From: a virus
Direction: 5' to 3' (one strand)
Virus record (IMG/VR): IMGVR_UViG_3300042549_000377
Span: 1 to 34,310 of that record
Length of the DNA: 34,310 nucleotides
Numbering within the stretch: position 1 is the stretch's first letter; every line of letters begins with the position of its first letter. Below the pieces are notes generated by a model. That model had not been told where the DNA came from, did no database searches, and was given only the letters and a program-made list of their open reading frames with translations. Of this stretch, positions 26,857 through 34,310 are shown one piece after another. The translations under genes and the position numbers were made by a program.

Positions 26857-27475
26857 AAGTTATGTCATCCCATCCGTATTCTTTAGTCCCGATATGCTTA
26901 ATCAACGGGGATAGATCGTGGTCAACGTATGTGTCGATACCAAAATCTTGCGCTTTGATGCAAAAGTGTACATCCTCACCAATAATTCCACCCTTGTCTG
27001 TCCATAGTATGTCAAACCAAGGTTTACGCATTGACTGCAAAGCCTCGGCGCGAGTCAGCGTTACGCCAAACCCAACTGCCGTTACTTTCTCAATTCCTTC
27101 CATACCCCTAGATTCTACCTTCTCCCACTCATGCGAATCCTCTTTTATATGGAGATGCAGAGCAGTAGGCAAAATAGGCTCTCGGCGTGTTGTAGCATTG
27201 ACACCAAGGATCGGTACGTTCCGGCTTAACATGACTTCTAGCGTGTTTGCCGGAAACCGCATATCCGAGTCAATCCACAAAATAGCCTCTGCACCATCCG
27301 CTAACGCTTGATCTGCCAAACTTTCTCTTTGGCTAAAGATTAACGTACCCGGCATCTGGAGAATGATAATCTCATCATCCGTTGCGCGAGAGTGGTATCC
27401 AATCAACTTAGCTAGGTCAAAGCAAAAACCCGACATGACGCTATCACGGCATGGTACACAAATGGCTATTTTCAT
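26837..27475 (-). CDS. Glycosyltransferase-like protein inside the head gene block
   Basis: A 212-residue GT-A-type protein. It has MKIAICVPCRDSVMSGFCFD at the start, WIDSDMRFP with the Asp69-Ser-Asp71 motif for metal and sugar nucleotide, and IIGEDVHFC with an ED motif at 167-168, all as in GT2-like enzymes. It is placed between capsid and adaptor genes, overlapping both neighbours, so it should be made at the same time as the capsid. A role in capsid glycosylation is possible; host surface change is the alternative. The acceptor is unknown. Confidence 0.78.
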   Translation of the reverse strand: MKIAICVPCRDSVMSGFCFDLAKLIGYHSRATDDEIIILQMPGTLIFSQRESLADQALADGAEAILWIDSDMRFPANTLEVMLSRNVPILGVNATTRREPILPTALHLHIKEDSHEWEKVESRGMEGIEKVTAVGFGVTLTRAEALQSMRKPWFDILWTDKGGIIGEDVHFCIKAQDFGIDTYVDHDLSPLIKHIGTKEYGWDDITYGNNRL

Positions 27476-27792
27476 AATCTCCCCGGTCTTACGCGTAAGT
27501 AACGATTGTCTGGATTGTTCAGGAAAGCAGCAAAAGCTGGCTCATCCATCACAGCGTATCCACGCATGATACCCATTTTATTTAAATCGTCAATTACCGC
27601 ATCGGGAATAGTAGCAATGTGGGTTAAATCTCCCCACCTGTCTAATGACGTAATGTCATTAAACTTTTGTTTGTTCACCTCGATAATGTGTGAAATATCC
27701 TGCTTAGTTTCTAGGATAAGTCCACCATCACCGTCATGGTGCGCTATTGTATGTTTGCCCGAATCAGCGTCAACAGATAATAGTTTTTTCAT
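27472..27792 (-). CDS. Small head-module protein, 106 aa
   Basis: A 106-residue protein (LLSVDADSGKHTIAHHDGDG; ISHIIEVNKQKFNDITSLDR; VIDDLNKMGIMRGYAVMDEP) of a family I recall after major capsid genes in podoviruses. Function unknown, perhaps a minor head part. AAGGAC precedes the start. A hairpin separates it from the capsid gene. Its end overlaps the glycosyltransferase start by four bases. Confidence 0.72.
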   Translation of the reverse strand: MKKLLSVDADSGKHTIAHHDGDGGLILETKQDISHIIEVNKQKFNDITSLDRWGDLTHIATIPDAVIDDLNKMGIMRGYAVMDEPAFAAFLNNPDNRYLRVRPGRL

Positions 27793-27803
27793 AAGTCCTT
27801 AAC

Positions 27804-27825
27804 GGGGAGAGCCGAAGCCCTCCCC
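27804..27825 (-). other. Hairpin with UUCG loop after the capsid gene
   Basis: On the minus strand GGGGAGGGC-TTCG-GCTCTCCCC gives nine pairs with one G-U, closed by a stable C(UUCG)G loop, seven bases after the capsid stop. No T run follows, so it is not a standard terminator. It probably protects the 3' end of the capsid mRNA. Confidence 0.75.
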
Positions 27826-27832
27826 TATTACA

Positions 27833-28777
27833 TTACAGCGCTGGGTTGATGTCTGTCACCAGACCATGAGCAGCTTCGTTACGCATTTCCAAAGTCAATT
27901 CAGCGAGAATCTGTGTCTTATCGCTGTCTCCGGCTTTTGCCAATTCGTTTGTGGCGAATGGGCGCAGATATGCTACTGCTGCGTACTCAGGATCAAGCAC
28001 GAAAGCATCACGGCTACGCATAAAGCGCGATGGAACAACAGAGATCGAGCCAAAGTCTGACAAGTAAACGTCAGCAGCACCGATAATTGTTGTGGGTGCA
28101 TCGGCTGGAGCCATGTAACGCTGTTCTGCGATACCAGCAAAGGTAGAAACCTTCTGCTTTGCACCAGTACCAACCAACAACACTTTAGGAGTGCCACCAG
28201 AGTCGTACACTTTCTTGACAACACTCTTGAGCAATGTCTCGGTAAATGTACGCAATGCGCCATCCGAACGTGTGCTAACACCGATAGTCACGGGATCAAC
28301 ACCAGACGTACCCTTGTCTGTGTTTGTCTGAATCCATGACAGCATCGAACCCATTGTACGAGCTGTGGTGCTGTTGCCAGCACTACGACCTTGGTTAGCA
28401 CAAAGGATTGTCTCGATGTCACGCTTCAACTCGGACGATGCGCGAGCAAGCTGATATGCCTTCTCAGACTTACGACCAGCCTTGTTAACTGTTTCCAAAG
28501 TACCGGAGACTTGAACAGTCTTCTGGACGATCTGGGTATAGTTACCGAGGCGTGAGGTAGGTGACATTGTGGCTGAAGTTGCATCTGCACCTTCAACAGC
28601 GGCGTTAGCAGTCGTAGCGGCTGCCAATGTGTCTGTCTGCCACTCATGGTAAACAGCGGTTGCCTTAGTACGGGCAAGCGTGTTTAGCAAGGGAGTGTCT
28701 GTAGGGCTGATGTCGTAAATGACATCGGTTAGGTCTTCGCGCTGACCAATTGCGCTGTGTGCGGTATATGTAGGCAT
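27833..28777 (-). CDS. Major capsid protein (SU10-type)
   Basis: A 314-residue shell protein with an HK97 fold expected. It begins AHSAIGQREDLTDVIYDISP, TDTPLLNTLARTKATAVYHE, then VVEKTVQVSGT-like NYTQIVQKTVQVSGTLETV and KAYQLARASSELKRDIETIL; the end has VYLSDFGSISVVPSRFMR and FVLDPEYAAVAYLRPF. This pattern matches the SU10/DUF5309 major capsid family. It follows the scaffold gene, as expected, and is itself followed by a stable hairpin. The length is normal. Confidence 0.92.
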   Translation of the reverse strand: MPTYTAHSAIGQREDLTDVIYDISPTDTPLLNTLARTKATAVYHEWQTDTLAAATTANAAVEGADATSATMSPTSRLGNYTQIVQKTVQVSGTLETVNKAGRKSEKAYQLARASSELKRDIETILCANQGRSAGNSTTARTMGSMLSWIQTNTDKGTSGVDPVTIGVSTRSDGALRTFTETLLKSVVKKVYDSGGTPKVLLVGTGAKQKVSTFAGIAEQRYMAPADAPTTIIGAADVYLSDFGSISVVPSRFMRSRDAFVLDPEYAAVAYLRPFATNELAKAGDSDKTQILAELTLEMRNEAAHGLVTDINPAL

Positions 28778-28790
28778 TTTAAATTACTTC

Positions 28791-29750
28791 CTATAAGAAT
28801 CGTTCAAATACGTTAGCAGCATCCGCAACCCTTCCGGTCTTGCGTAACTGCGCTTGTGCTTTTTTGGTCTGTTCAGCGTTAGGATCAGATTGACGCGATA
28901 CTCCTGCCTTAAACATTTTAGGCGCTTCGGCTACCTTTTTCGTAACCCCTGCCTTATTGCTCATTAGCTTTTCGTATTGCATCGCACGATATAACGTCAA
29001 AACAGCCCGAGAGTCGTACACGCTGGCTAGTTCTTCCTCAGACCACCCAATCTTCTTTGCATAGTCTCGTATGTCTTTTTTGACTTGTACTGACTTTTGC
29101 TCGTCTGCATATTCAGGAATAGCCTCGGCTAACTTTTGCGATTCCACAGCTAGGAACTGGCTTAAATGCTGAGACTGTTCCGCTTGTTGCTGTTGAGCAA
29201 TGCGTTGTCTTTCTGCGTTAATTGCCTGTAACTGTTTGTCGCGCTGAGTTTGCTCCGCTACCTTGACTGCATAACCGATAGGGTCTGTTTCTTTAAGAGC
29301 CTCCAGATTTTCCTGCGGCGCTTGACGCAATGCGTTTTCAATCACCGAAAGACGTTGCTGGTACTGATCTCTCTCTTTCTTTGCTTGCTCGATTACAACA
29401 CGCTCAGATTCGACCTGTTTGCGTTGCTCTGCGAGAGTTTGGGTTTTCTTTGTGTAGTCTGCCTCACGTTGATAACCCTTGATTAAGTCATCGAGCGTCA
29501 CCTCTACTTCTTCGCCTGAGGCTTTCACCTTGTAGCGCGGCTGCTCGTCTACTTCCTCTTGGTCTGCAACGTCATCCGAATCGCTTGCTTCTTGCGACTC
29601 ATCAGCGTCCTGAGACACCTCTTGATTGTCAGCAGCGGCATCTGGTTGCTCTTGCGAGTCCTCACCACCCATTAAACCTAAAAATGCTCCGGCGGCTTGA
29701 TCCACCGATAGCGTTCCACTACCCTCTGAGGGTGTCATGTTTTCGCTCAT
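28791..29750 (-). CDS. Scaffolding protein
   Basis: A 319-residue protein. The first 75 residues are very acidic (QEQPDAAADNQEVSQDADES), followed by a conserved KASGEEVEVTLDDLIKGYQR and a long coiled coil (about 95-200, KTQTLAEQRKQVESERVVIE; AINAERQRIAQQQQAEQSQH). The C-terminus is basic (QLRKTGRVADAANVFERFL), as needed to bind coat protein. Position directly before the major capsid gene is decisive. It should guide capsid assembly and then leave the shell. Confidence 0.88.
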   Translation of the reverse strand: MSENMTPSEGSGTLSVDQAAGAFLGLMGGEDSQEQPDAAADNQEVSQDADESQEASDSDDVADQEEVDEQPRYKVKASGEEVEVTLDDLIKGYQREADYTKKTQTLAEQRKQVESERVVIEQAKKERDQYQQRLSVIENALRQAPQENLEALKETDPIGYAVKVAEQTQRDKQLQAINAERQRIAQQQQAEQSQHLSQFLAVESQKLAEAIPEYADEQKSVQVKKDIRDYAKKIGWSEEELASVYDSRAVLTLYRAMQYEKLMSNKAGVTKKVAEAPKMFKAGVSRQSDPNAEQTKKAQAQLRKTGRVADAANVFERFL

Positions 29751-29811
29751 CTTACTAACCCCAATATCATCGGATACCGTCCGACACGGTTTTGCACCTT
29801 ATGGCGCATAT

Positions 29812-30042
29812 TCAAAATATCTTCCACCGTTTCTCATCTATCTGCTTTTGATCGGCAATAGACGTAAAGTGGTTAACGACTGCATCTATACCACGAACCA
29901 TCTGGTATGCAGCCTCTCTAGTTTCAATATCCTCGAACCTAGAGTTAACAATCTGTTCAATGCAAGACTTCTTTAAACTAGCAATCTGCTCTTTAAAGAA
30001 ATCATCAGTTATTAAATGATGTGCGCGTTCTGCTCTGTTCAT
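29812..30042 (-). CDS. Small conserved head-module protein, 76 aa
   Basis: A 76-residue helical protein (RAERAHHLITDDFFKEQIAS; NSRFEDIETREAAYQMVRGI). I recall this family in podoviruses between portal and scaffold genes, with no certain function. Charge and helices suggest it could be a small head or assembly factor. The start shares ATGA with the upstream stop. The 61 bases after it hold short imperfect hairpins but no gene. Confidence 0.75.
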   Translation of the reverse strand: MNRAERAHHLITDDFFKEQIASLKKSCIEQIVNSRFEDIETREAAYQMVRGIDAVVNHFTSIADQKQIDEKRWKIF

Positions 30043-31439
30043 ACTTTAATAATTGGCGCGTTAGGTGCATAACCCTCACCAAACCTTCCAGCACCGTAGA
30101 ACGGTCCTTGCGTAGGTAGGGAGAATGTTGGGAATAATTGGGCGATAGCTTGTCTCACAGCCGGAGTGTAACCCTGACCCATTTGCCCTGTACCAGCTTG
30201 TTGTGCTTGTGCGGAGTATTGTCCAATCATAGAAGGCATTGCATCAACTAATGCTTGCAACTGCGCTGCGGTTAAACTTCCGCCAGCCGTTGTAGCTGGT
30301 TGATCTGGCTTCAGCGCGTCAGCAACAGCCAAACCGCCAAGAGCCAAGCCGCCTTTAATAAGATCACCTGTGCTACCAGAAAGAAGATTGCTTCCCGCTG
30401 ATAATACGCTACCCAACGTAGTGCCGCCCAAAGAGCCTCCGCCAGTACCAGCAGCACCAGCAAGAATATCTCCCGAACCACCAAGAAAGCCACCAGCGGT
30501 AGAGCCTGACAAACCCGCAGCAGCGCCTAATGTTTCACCGCCTGTACCAACAGCGCCAGCCAGAATGTCTCCTGATCCGCCTAGAAAGCCACCCGCAGTA
30601 GAGCCAGTAATGCCAGTAGCGCCTAAAGACCCGCCGCCAGTTCCAACAGCACCGGGGAGAATCTCACCCGCACCACCAAGGAATCCAGCGCCACCAGTTC
30701 CAGCTAATTCTCCACCAGTAAGTATCGTGCTGCCAAAGTCGATCGGGAAAGCCGTAGCGCCAGCACCGCCAGCAGTACTTCCACCCGCACCCGCAGCGCC
30801 AGCCGCAGGAGCAAGCGCAGCCGCAGCAGCCATAGCAGCCGCAGCAATAGCAAAGTTACGGAAGTAAGGGTCTTTAATTCCCTCTAAAAAGTCTCCACCA
30901 ATCGTGCCAAATACACCCTTGTTTTCTAGCGGTCTATATAAGGCAGCTTGCTGCTCTAACGTGCCGCTAATTGCTGGAGTACCAGTATTGTCGTAAGTAA
31001 ACGAGTAAGGGTTGCTAGGATCACTTAAGAACACAGGCATATTAGTGGCAGGATCGACTAATTGCGTAGGCGTTGATCCTGTGATAGCCTCACCGGGCTT
31101 AACGATAGGCTTAAACAAAGATACATCACGCTCGCCATACCGTGTCGCAATCTGATTGCCAGAAACGGATAATGGGTTAGCCGCCACATAAGCCGCAGCC
31201 GCTTGTAATTGAGCCTGTCTGTCAGCCTCTAGCTGTGCGTTCATAGCCGCTTGTTGCGCTGCGGTATTTTCTACATACTGACCGCCAGCATCAGCATTGA
31301 TTGTTTGATACTGACCAACTGGTGCGCCAACGGTAATAGGTCTAAATTCGCCACCAGCGTCAGCGTTAATAGTTACATATTGACCTTGTGATGGGTCAAA
31401 CCGTGGGTCTTGGTAAAAGTTGCCGTATTCATCGTACAT
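30039..31439 (-). CDS. Glycine-rich repeat virion protein
   Basis: A 466-residue protein. The N-terminus has two copies of QYxTINADAGG (residues 20-30 and 43-53). Residues 195-220 are Ala-rich and hydrophobic (FAIAAAAMAAAAALAPAAGA). From 252 to 340 there are three 32-33-residue Gly-rich repeats, each starting GFLGGxGxI. The C-terminus (GQGYTPAVRQAIAQLFPTF) is more regular. It lies between portal and scaffold genes, so it is probably a virion or ejection-type protein. The hydrophobic and repeat parts could cross a membrane. No known domain. Confidence 0.7.
   Translation of the reverse strand: MYDEYGNFYQDPRFDPSQGQYVTINADAGGEFRPITVGAPVGQYQTINADAGGQYVENTAAQQAAMNAQLEADRQAQLQAAAAYVAANPLSVSGNQIATRYGERDVSLFKPIVKPGEAITGSTPTQLVDPATNMPVFLSDPSNPYSFTYDNTGTPAISGTLEQQAALYRPLENKGVFGTIGGDFLEGIKDPYFRNFAIAAAAMAAAAALAPAAGAAGAGGSTAGGAGATAFPIDFGSTILTGGELAGTGGAGFLGGAGEILPGAVGTGGGSLGATGITGSTAGGFLGGSGDILAGAVGTGGETLGAAAGLSGSTAGGFLGGSGDILAGAAGTGGGSLGGTTLGSVLSAGSNLLSGSTGDLIKGGLALGGLAVADALKPDQPATTAGGSLTAAQLQALVDAMPSMIGQYSAQAQQAGTGQMGQGYTPAVRQAIAQLFPTFSLPTQGPFYGAGRFGEGYAPNAPIIKV
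30420..30686 (-). repeat. Three Gly-rich tandem repeats (32-33 codons)
   Basis: Units begin at residues 252, 284 and 317 with GFLGGAGEI, GFLGGSGDI and GFLGGSGDI. The second and third share GFLGGSGDILAGAxGTGG. DNA between units 2 and 3 is still very similar, pointing to fairly recent duplication. Confidence 0.85.
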
Positions 31440-31440
31440 A

Positions 31441-33495
31441 CTAGACGCTCCTGATGTTTACGTTATTTGTAATATCTGCGCCCAATTGAGCCGACTTTAG
31501 CTGAATCTCAGCCGCTAACTCCTCCTGCTTTAATTGGAGGGATGCAGCAGCCTTCTCACGCTGAATCTGAATATCTGCTGCCGCTTTCTCGCGCTGCAAC
31601 TCAATCTCAGCCATTGCCTTTTGCTGCGCTGCCTGTACGTCTGCCTGTGCCTTCTGTTGTGCAATCTGAATCTGCGCTTGTGACTGCTGAATCAATGCCT
31701 GTACAGTAGGATCGGGTTGTGGCTGTTTAGGCTGTGCAAGTTGCTGCTCAATCTCTGGCGTGACTTCCTTAAAGAACTCTGCACTATCGGTAAACCCTGC
31801 TGCCTCAATAAAGCGACCCAAAGTGTTGCGATACTGACCGACTGTAACCAATGGGTTAGCAGGACCGAACTGTTGCAAGATAGCCTCTTGTTTAGCAAGC
31901 ACCATCTGGAGCATAGTCATCTGCTCTGCTTTGTTACCAGTACCCAGACCAACAGAAATGTCCACATCGTACTCGTTTGACCAAGAACGCGGATCAATCG
32001 GGATGTACTTACCACGCATCCGCATGAGTGTAGGCTTGTCCTGATACTTGCAAAGTAGCTGCAAGATACCTTGGAACAATGTACGCACACCTGTTTCGGC
32101 AAAGATACGGGCAATCAACTCTAGCTTGCCACCAGCCGCCGCCGTAGACGCTGCTACAGCCGCAGCAGTCACGTTCTGCAACACATCTGGGTTAAGACCC
32201 TGCTGCATATCAGATACGCCTGTACGCTTGGCTTGTGCGTCATCCAAGTATTGCAACATTGGAAATGCTTGGGCGATAACGGACGGTACGCTAAGTGGTA
32301 CGATTGCCTGTGGGTTTTTCATCCGAACTACGCCACCGGGTGTCACACTTAGTAGGTCATCTAGGTTAACTTGTCCCTCTACAGCACCCACACGGGCATT
32401 GTTTGACAGGTACAGGTTATCCAACATCTGACGCACAACAGTCGATTTAATCAACTGGATGTCCATGCTACGGTCAGCCAAAGACTCTCCGTAGAACTTG
32501 TGTGGGATCGGGATAGGGCAGAGCGAGTGAAACGGTAAATAGTCCGTCTCTACGTTACTCAGAATATCAGAGCCAGCGTAGAATATCTGGCGCAATTCAG
32601 CTACGCCATCACCGTCATAATCTGTACGCAGATAAGCCTCGTAGACCTCAACCTCTTGCATTGACTCATCTAGGCTCGCTTCCTCATCTGGTTGCTCACC
32701 ACGGCTATAACGGGCAATACGCTCGTCTGTATAGCTTAAGTCATTGTAGGACGGTAGGTTAGCCACAATCTCTGGGTCAAAGCCCATAGCGATCAAGTCT
32801 GAACGTGGCAAGAGTTTCCTATGAGCAACAAAAGGCGAGTCTGCAACAGACCTCGCACGCTTGCTTATAAGGAACTCCTCTGGAGGCACGTTCTCTACCT
32901 TGACTGAGCCGGATTGTGTACGTTTCGCTACAATTACATCATGCGATTGCATGAGTATAGGCGCACCGTCCTCACCAACTCCACCGTCCAAGACTGTAGT
33001 ATCTTGCGCTACGATTTCGTACTTACCATCTGACAGGAGCATTACCATCTCATCGTCTGTCAGACCTCGGTACTCCTCTTTGGTGACATCTTCTTTAATG
33101 TCCCAGTAGCACTTAACAACACCATTCTTTTGTAGCAACGCATCCTTAAACCAGTTATGTAGGATGGTAAAGCCGGGGTTCTGACTATAGAACACCCAAT
33201 TACAGTAATCGGTAGCCTGTTTAGCGCCTTCCTCATCACCCGGATGTTTAGGCTCAAAGCGCACAATATCGTCCGACTGAGTGAATACGCGCACCAATTG
33301 TGGCAATGCACCATCGATAGCCTCGGCTACCTCACCTGTAACGATCTGGCTGCGACCTTCTACCTCGTTGCCATAGGGCTGACGTAGGTAATACTCAAGC
33401 GCCTTCGTTCTCGCTTGGGTTGTCTCTGTGTCCAGATACCCGATTGCGTTGTCGATTTCGTTTTCCAGAATCGACTTCAGTTTCCCATCGTCCAT
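31441..33495 (-). CDS. Portal protein (P22-like)
   Basis: A 684-residue portal that forms the ring for DNA entry and tail attachment. I used the ATG of MDDGKLKSILENEID, which has GAGGA upstream; a TTG six codons earlier is possible. Features: YYLRQPYGNEVEGRSQIV, EAIDGALPQLVRVFTQSDDI, FKDALLQKNGVVKCYWD and LPFHSLCPIPIPHKFYGESL, as in P22-type portals. The C-terminal 110 residues are a Gln/Ala/Lys coiled coil (IQREKAAADIQIQREKAAAS), the barrel or crown helix. It follows the terminase genes as usual. Confidence 0.92.
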   Translation of the reverse strand: MDDGKLKSILENEIDNAIGYLDTETTQARTKALEYYLRQPYGNEVEGRSQIVTGEVAEAIDGALPQLVRVFTQSDDIVRFEPKHPGDEEGAKQATDYCNWVFYSQNPGFTILHNWFKDALLQKNGVVKCYWDIKEDVTKEEYRGLTDDEMVMLLSDGKYEIVAQDTTVLDGGVGEDGAPILMQSHDVIVAKRTQSGSVKVENVPPEEFLISKRARSVADSPFVAHRKLLPRSDLIAMGFDPEIVANLPSYNDLSYTDERIARYSRGEQPDEEASLDESMQEVEVYEAYLRTDYDGDGVAELRQIFYAGSDILSNVETDYLPFHSLCPIPIPHKFYGESLADRSMDIQLIKSTVVRQMLDNLYLSNNARVGAVEGQVNLDDLLSVTPGGVVRMKNPQAIVPLSVPSVIAQAFPMLQYLDDAQAKRTGVSDMQQGLNPDVLQNVTAAAVAASTAAAGGKLELIARIFAETGVRTLFQGILQLLCKYQDKPTLMRMRGKYIPIDPRSWSNEYDVDISVGLGTGNKAEQMTMLQMVLAKQEAILQQFGPANPLVTVGQYRNTLGRFIEAAGFTDSAEFFKEVTPEIEQQLAQPKQPQPDPTVQALIQQSQAQIQIAQQKAQADVQAAQQKAMAEIELQREKAAADIQIQREKAAASLQLKQEELAAEIQLKSAQLGADITNNVNIRSV

Positions 33496-33589
33496 ACATT
33501 TCCTCAAGCGCAATCACGCGCTGTAGTAGATTCTCATATTCGTCCCGTGAGACAGGATTGCCGCGCCTATTGACTATCATACTACCCAT
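33395..33589 (-). CDS. Small gene between terminase and portal, 64 aa
   Basis: A 64-residue frame that starts 13 bases before the terminase stop and overlaps the portal gene by 101 bases. The first half (MGSMIVNRRGNPVSRDEYEN, then LLQRVIALEEMYGRWE) looks like a real short helical protein and fills the 80 bases between the two genes. The second half is Arg/Asn-rich and may be a by-product of the portal frame. Short linker genes are common here in other phages. Function unknown. Confidence 0.5.
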   Translation of the reverse strand: MGSMIVNRRGNPVSRDEYENLLQRVIALEEMYGRWETEVDSGKRNRQRNRVSGHRDNPSENEGA

Positions 33590-34310
33590 CCAGTATTAAC
33601 TTTAAGAGGCTTGCCCCAATTCGATGTCTGGGTATCCATGCCTACCGCCAAGTATCTAAACGCATCTGCGCCGTGTGATGACCAGTCGTGTAGTGGCTTG
33701 TCATAAAAAACTTGGCGTTTCTCGTCAAATTCCCGTCTGTAATTTCGGATACAGTCCAATCCCTGCTTGGTTGCTTGAGCATTAAACCAGCAGCGAGGCA
33801 GTAGCCTACGCACCGCTTGGATACCGTCATCAACCCCAAGCCTCGGCACAACCGTACAATCCAATCCCGCATCCTGTAGCACCTCTAATCTGGAGCGTCC
33901 TGTACCTAACTCCCGTACTTGGACATCATGCGGTAATAACTGTGGTGCTTTGTGCCAGCCTCTATTGGTTAACTCTCGTACATACCAATCTAAGCCTTGA
34001 CCATGATTCTCGATATAGTCCAGCAGTCTAACCTCTTGCCCTACAGTCTGAGCCACCCAGATAGAGGTACTGTCACCCATACCCAAGTCCCAAGCCACAT
34101 AGGTCTTACAAAGGTCATCTCGCTCTATATTGCAAACCTGACCCTTAGACTCTAACTCGTTTACTTGCTTACCGTAGTAGCTACCTTCCACCGCTGCGCT
34201 AAAGCTGCACTCAAATTCTTGCTCGTACTTTTCATCGCCCATCTCGCGCTTGGCTGCGTTTAACTCATCTTGGTTAACAATCTGAGTTTGCGAGGCTTTG
34301 AACTCTAGCA
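33577..34310 (-). CDS. terL: Terminase large subunit, C-terminal nuclease part (cut by window end)
   Basis: This is the other part of the packaging motor gene; it overlaps the left part by 230 bases. The nuclease domain cuts concatemers into genome lengths. Its RNase H-like pattern is visible: AWDLGMGDSTSIW (first Asp, position 252 of the joined protein), LLPHDVQVRELGTGRSRLEV and WSSHGADAFRYLAVG near the end. The visible part has 243 residues before the stop. The shared segment reads MGDEKYEQ here and MGEEKYEQ in the left copy, a natural Asp/Glu difference. Confidence 0.93.
   Translation of the reverse strand, partial: LEFKASQTQIVNQDELNAAKREMGDEKYEQEFECSFSAAVEGSYYGKQVNELESKGQVCNIERDDLCKTYVAWDLGMGDSTSIWVAQTVGQEVRLLDYIENHGQGLDWYVRELTNRGWHKAPQLLPHDVQVRELGTGRSRLEVLQDAGLDCTVVPRLGVDDGIQAVRRLLPRCWFNAQATKQGLDCIRNYRREFDEKRQVFYDKPLHDWSSHGADAFRYLAVGMDTQTSNWGKPLKVNTGWVV
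34081..34310. repeat. Right copy of terminal overlap (circular contig end)
   Basis: Matches bases 1-230. The 126 bases nearest the unique part are identical; all nine mismatches fall in the last 104. Removing one copy gives a circle of about 34,080 bp with terL intact. Confidence 0.95.

Noticed and set aside
26862-27311. 149-codon plus-strand frame opposite the glycosyltransferase
   Set aside because: Antisense to a gene with clear DxD and ED motifs; no family features.
30370-30867. 165-codon Pro/Ala-rich plus-strand frame
   Set aside because: It is the antisense image of the Gly-rich repeats; Gly codons read backwards as Pro explain its composition.
1-34310. CRISPR array, insertion sequence, integrase and attachment sites
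   Set aside because: No regularly spaced repeats, no transposase or integrase frame, and no duplicated tRNA-like segment were found.
34081-34310. True terminal direct repeats as in T7
   Set aside because: The two copies lie inside terL and differ at nine sites; real terminal repeats would be identical and are not expected to split an essential gene.

Overview
The window is an essentially complete small tailed-phage genome, probably a podovirus. Its first 230 bases recur at its right end: 126 identical bases, then 9 mismatches in 104. The terminase large-subunit gene is cut by the window ends and becomes one 421-codon frame when they are joined, giving a circular map of about 34,080 bp. The host is probably proteobacterial, perhaps a freshwater betaproteobacterium. 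This rests on familiar gene families (ERF, YqaJ exonuclease, NinB, YbcO-like nuclease, DUF3310, GH108 endolysin, P22-type portal) and is an inference only. There is no integrase, C1-type repressor, DNA polymerase, primase, helicase or RNA polymerase, so the phage looks non-integrating and dependent on the host replisome.

Layout. (1) About 4.5-5.5 kb is a divergent control region with inverted repeats, a multi-helix RNA/terminator and an intrinsic terminator facing the late genes. (2) The plus strand from 5.5 to 13.2 kb is a tightly overlapping early operon. It holds a C5-cytosine methyltransferase with a 13-G tract, a ribbon-helix-helix/replication fusion, a DUF6475-like protein, a PD-(D/E)XK-like protein, ERF annealase, YqaJ exonuclease, an SSB-like protein, NinB, an HNH-like nuclease, a winged-helix regulator and a Q-like antiterminator at the end. 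(3) The minus strand from 4.5 kb down to 1 and on from 34.3 to 13.2 kb is the late operon. In order it carries two glycosyltransferase-like genes, a run of very small coupled genes, an ADP-ribosyltransferase-like protein, small and large terminase, portal, a glycine-rich repeat protein, scaffold and major capsid protein. Then come a third glycosyltransferase, adaptor and tail proteins, ejection-type proteins, a tail fibre with a self-cleaving S74 chaperone, a holin-like protein, an HTH-metallophosphoesterase, a GH108 endolysin, a second holin candidate and nested Rz/Rz1 spanins.

How it works together (inference). Early genes methylate and recombine DNA with the host replication machinery. The Q-like protein made last may let polymerase read through the terminator at 4506-4531 into the late genes, as lambda Q does at tR'. 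Late proteins build a P22/T7-like short-tailed virion and the lysis set ends the cycle.

Most unusual points: an alternative reading frame inside the methyltransferase gene next to the 13-G tract, where loss of one G would fuse the two frames; an identical 15-bp translation junction on both sides of that gene; an 18-bp palindrome found three times with paired base changes; a three-helix structured element flanked by A6 and T6; and a late-operon ADP-ribosyltransferase-like protein.
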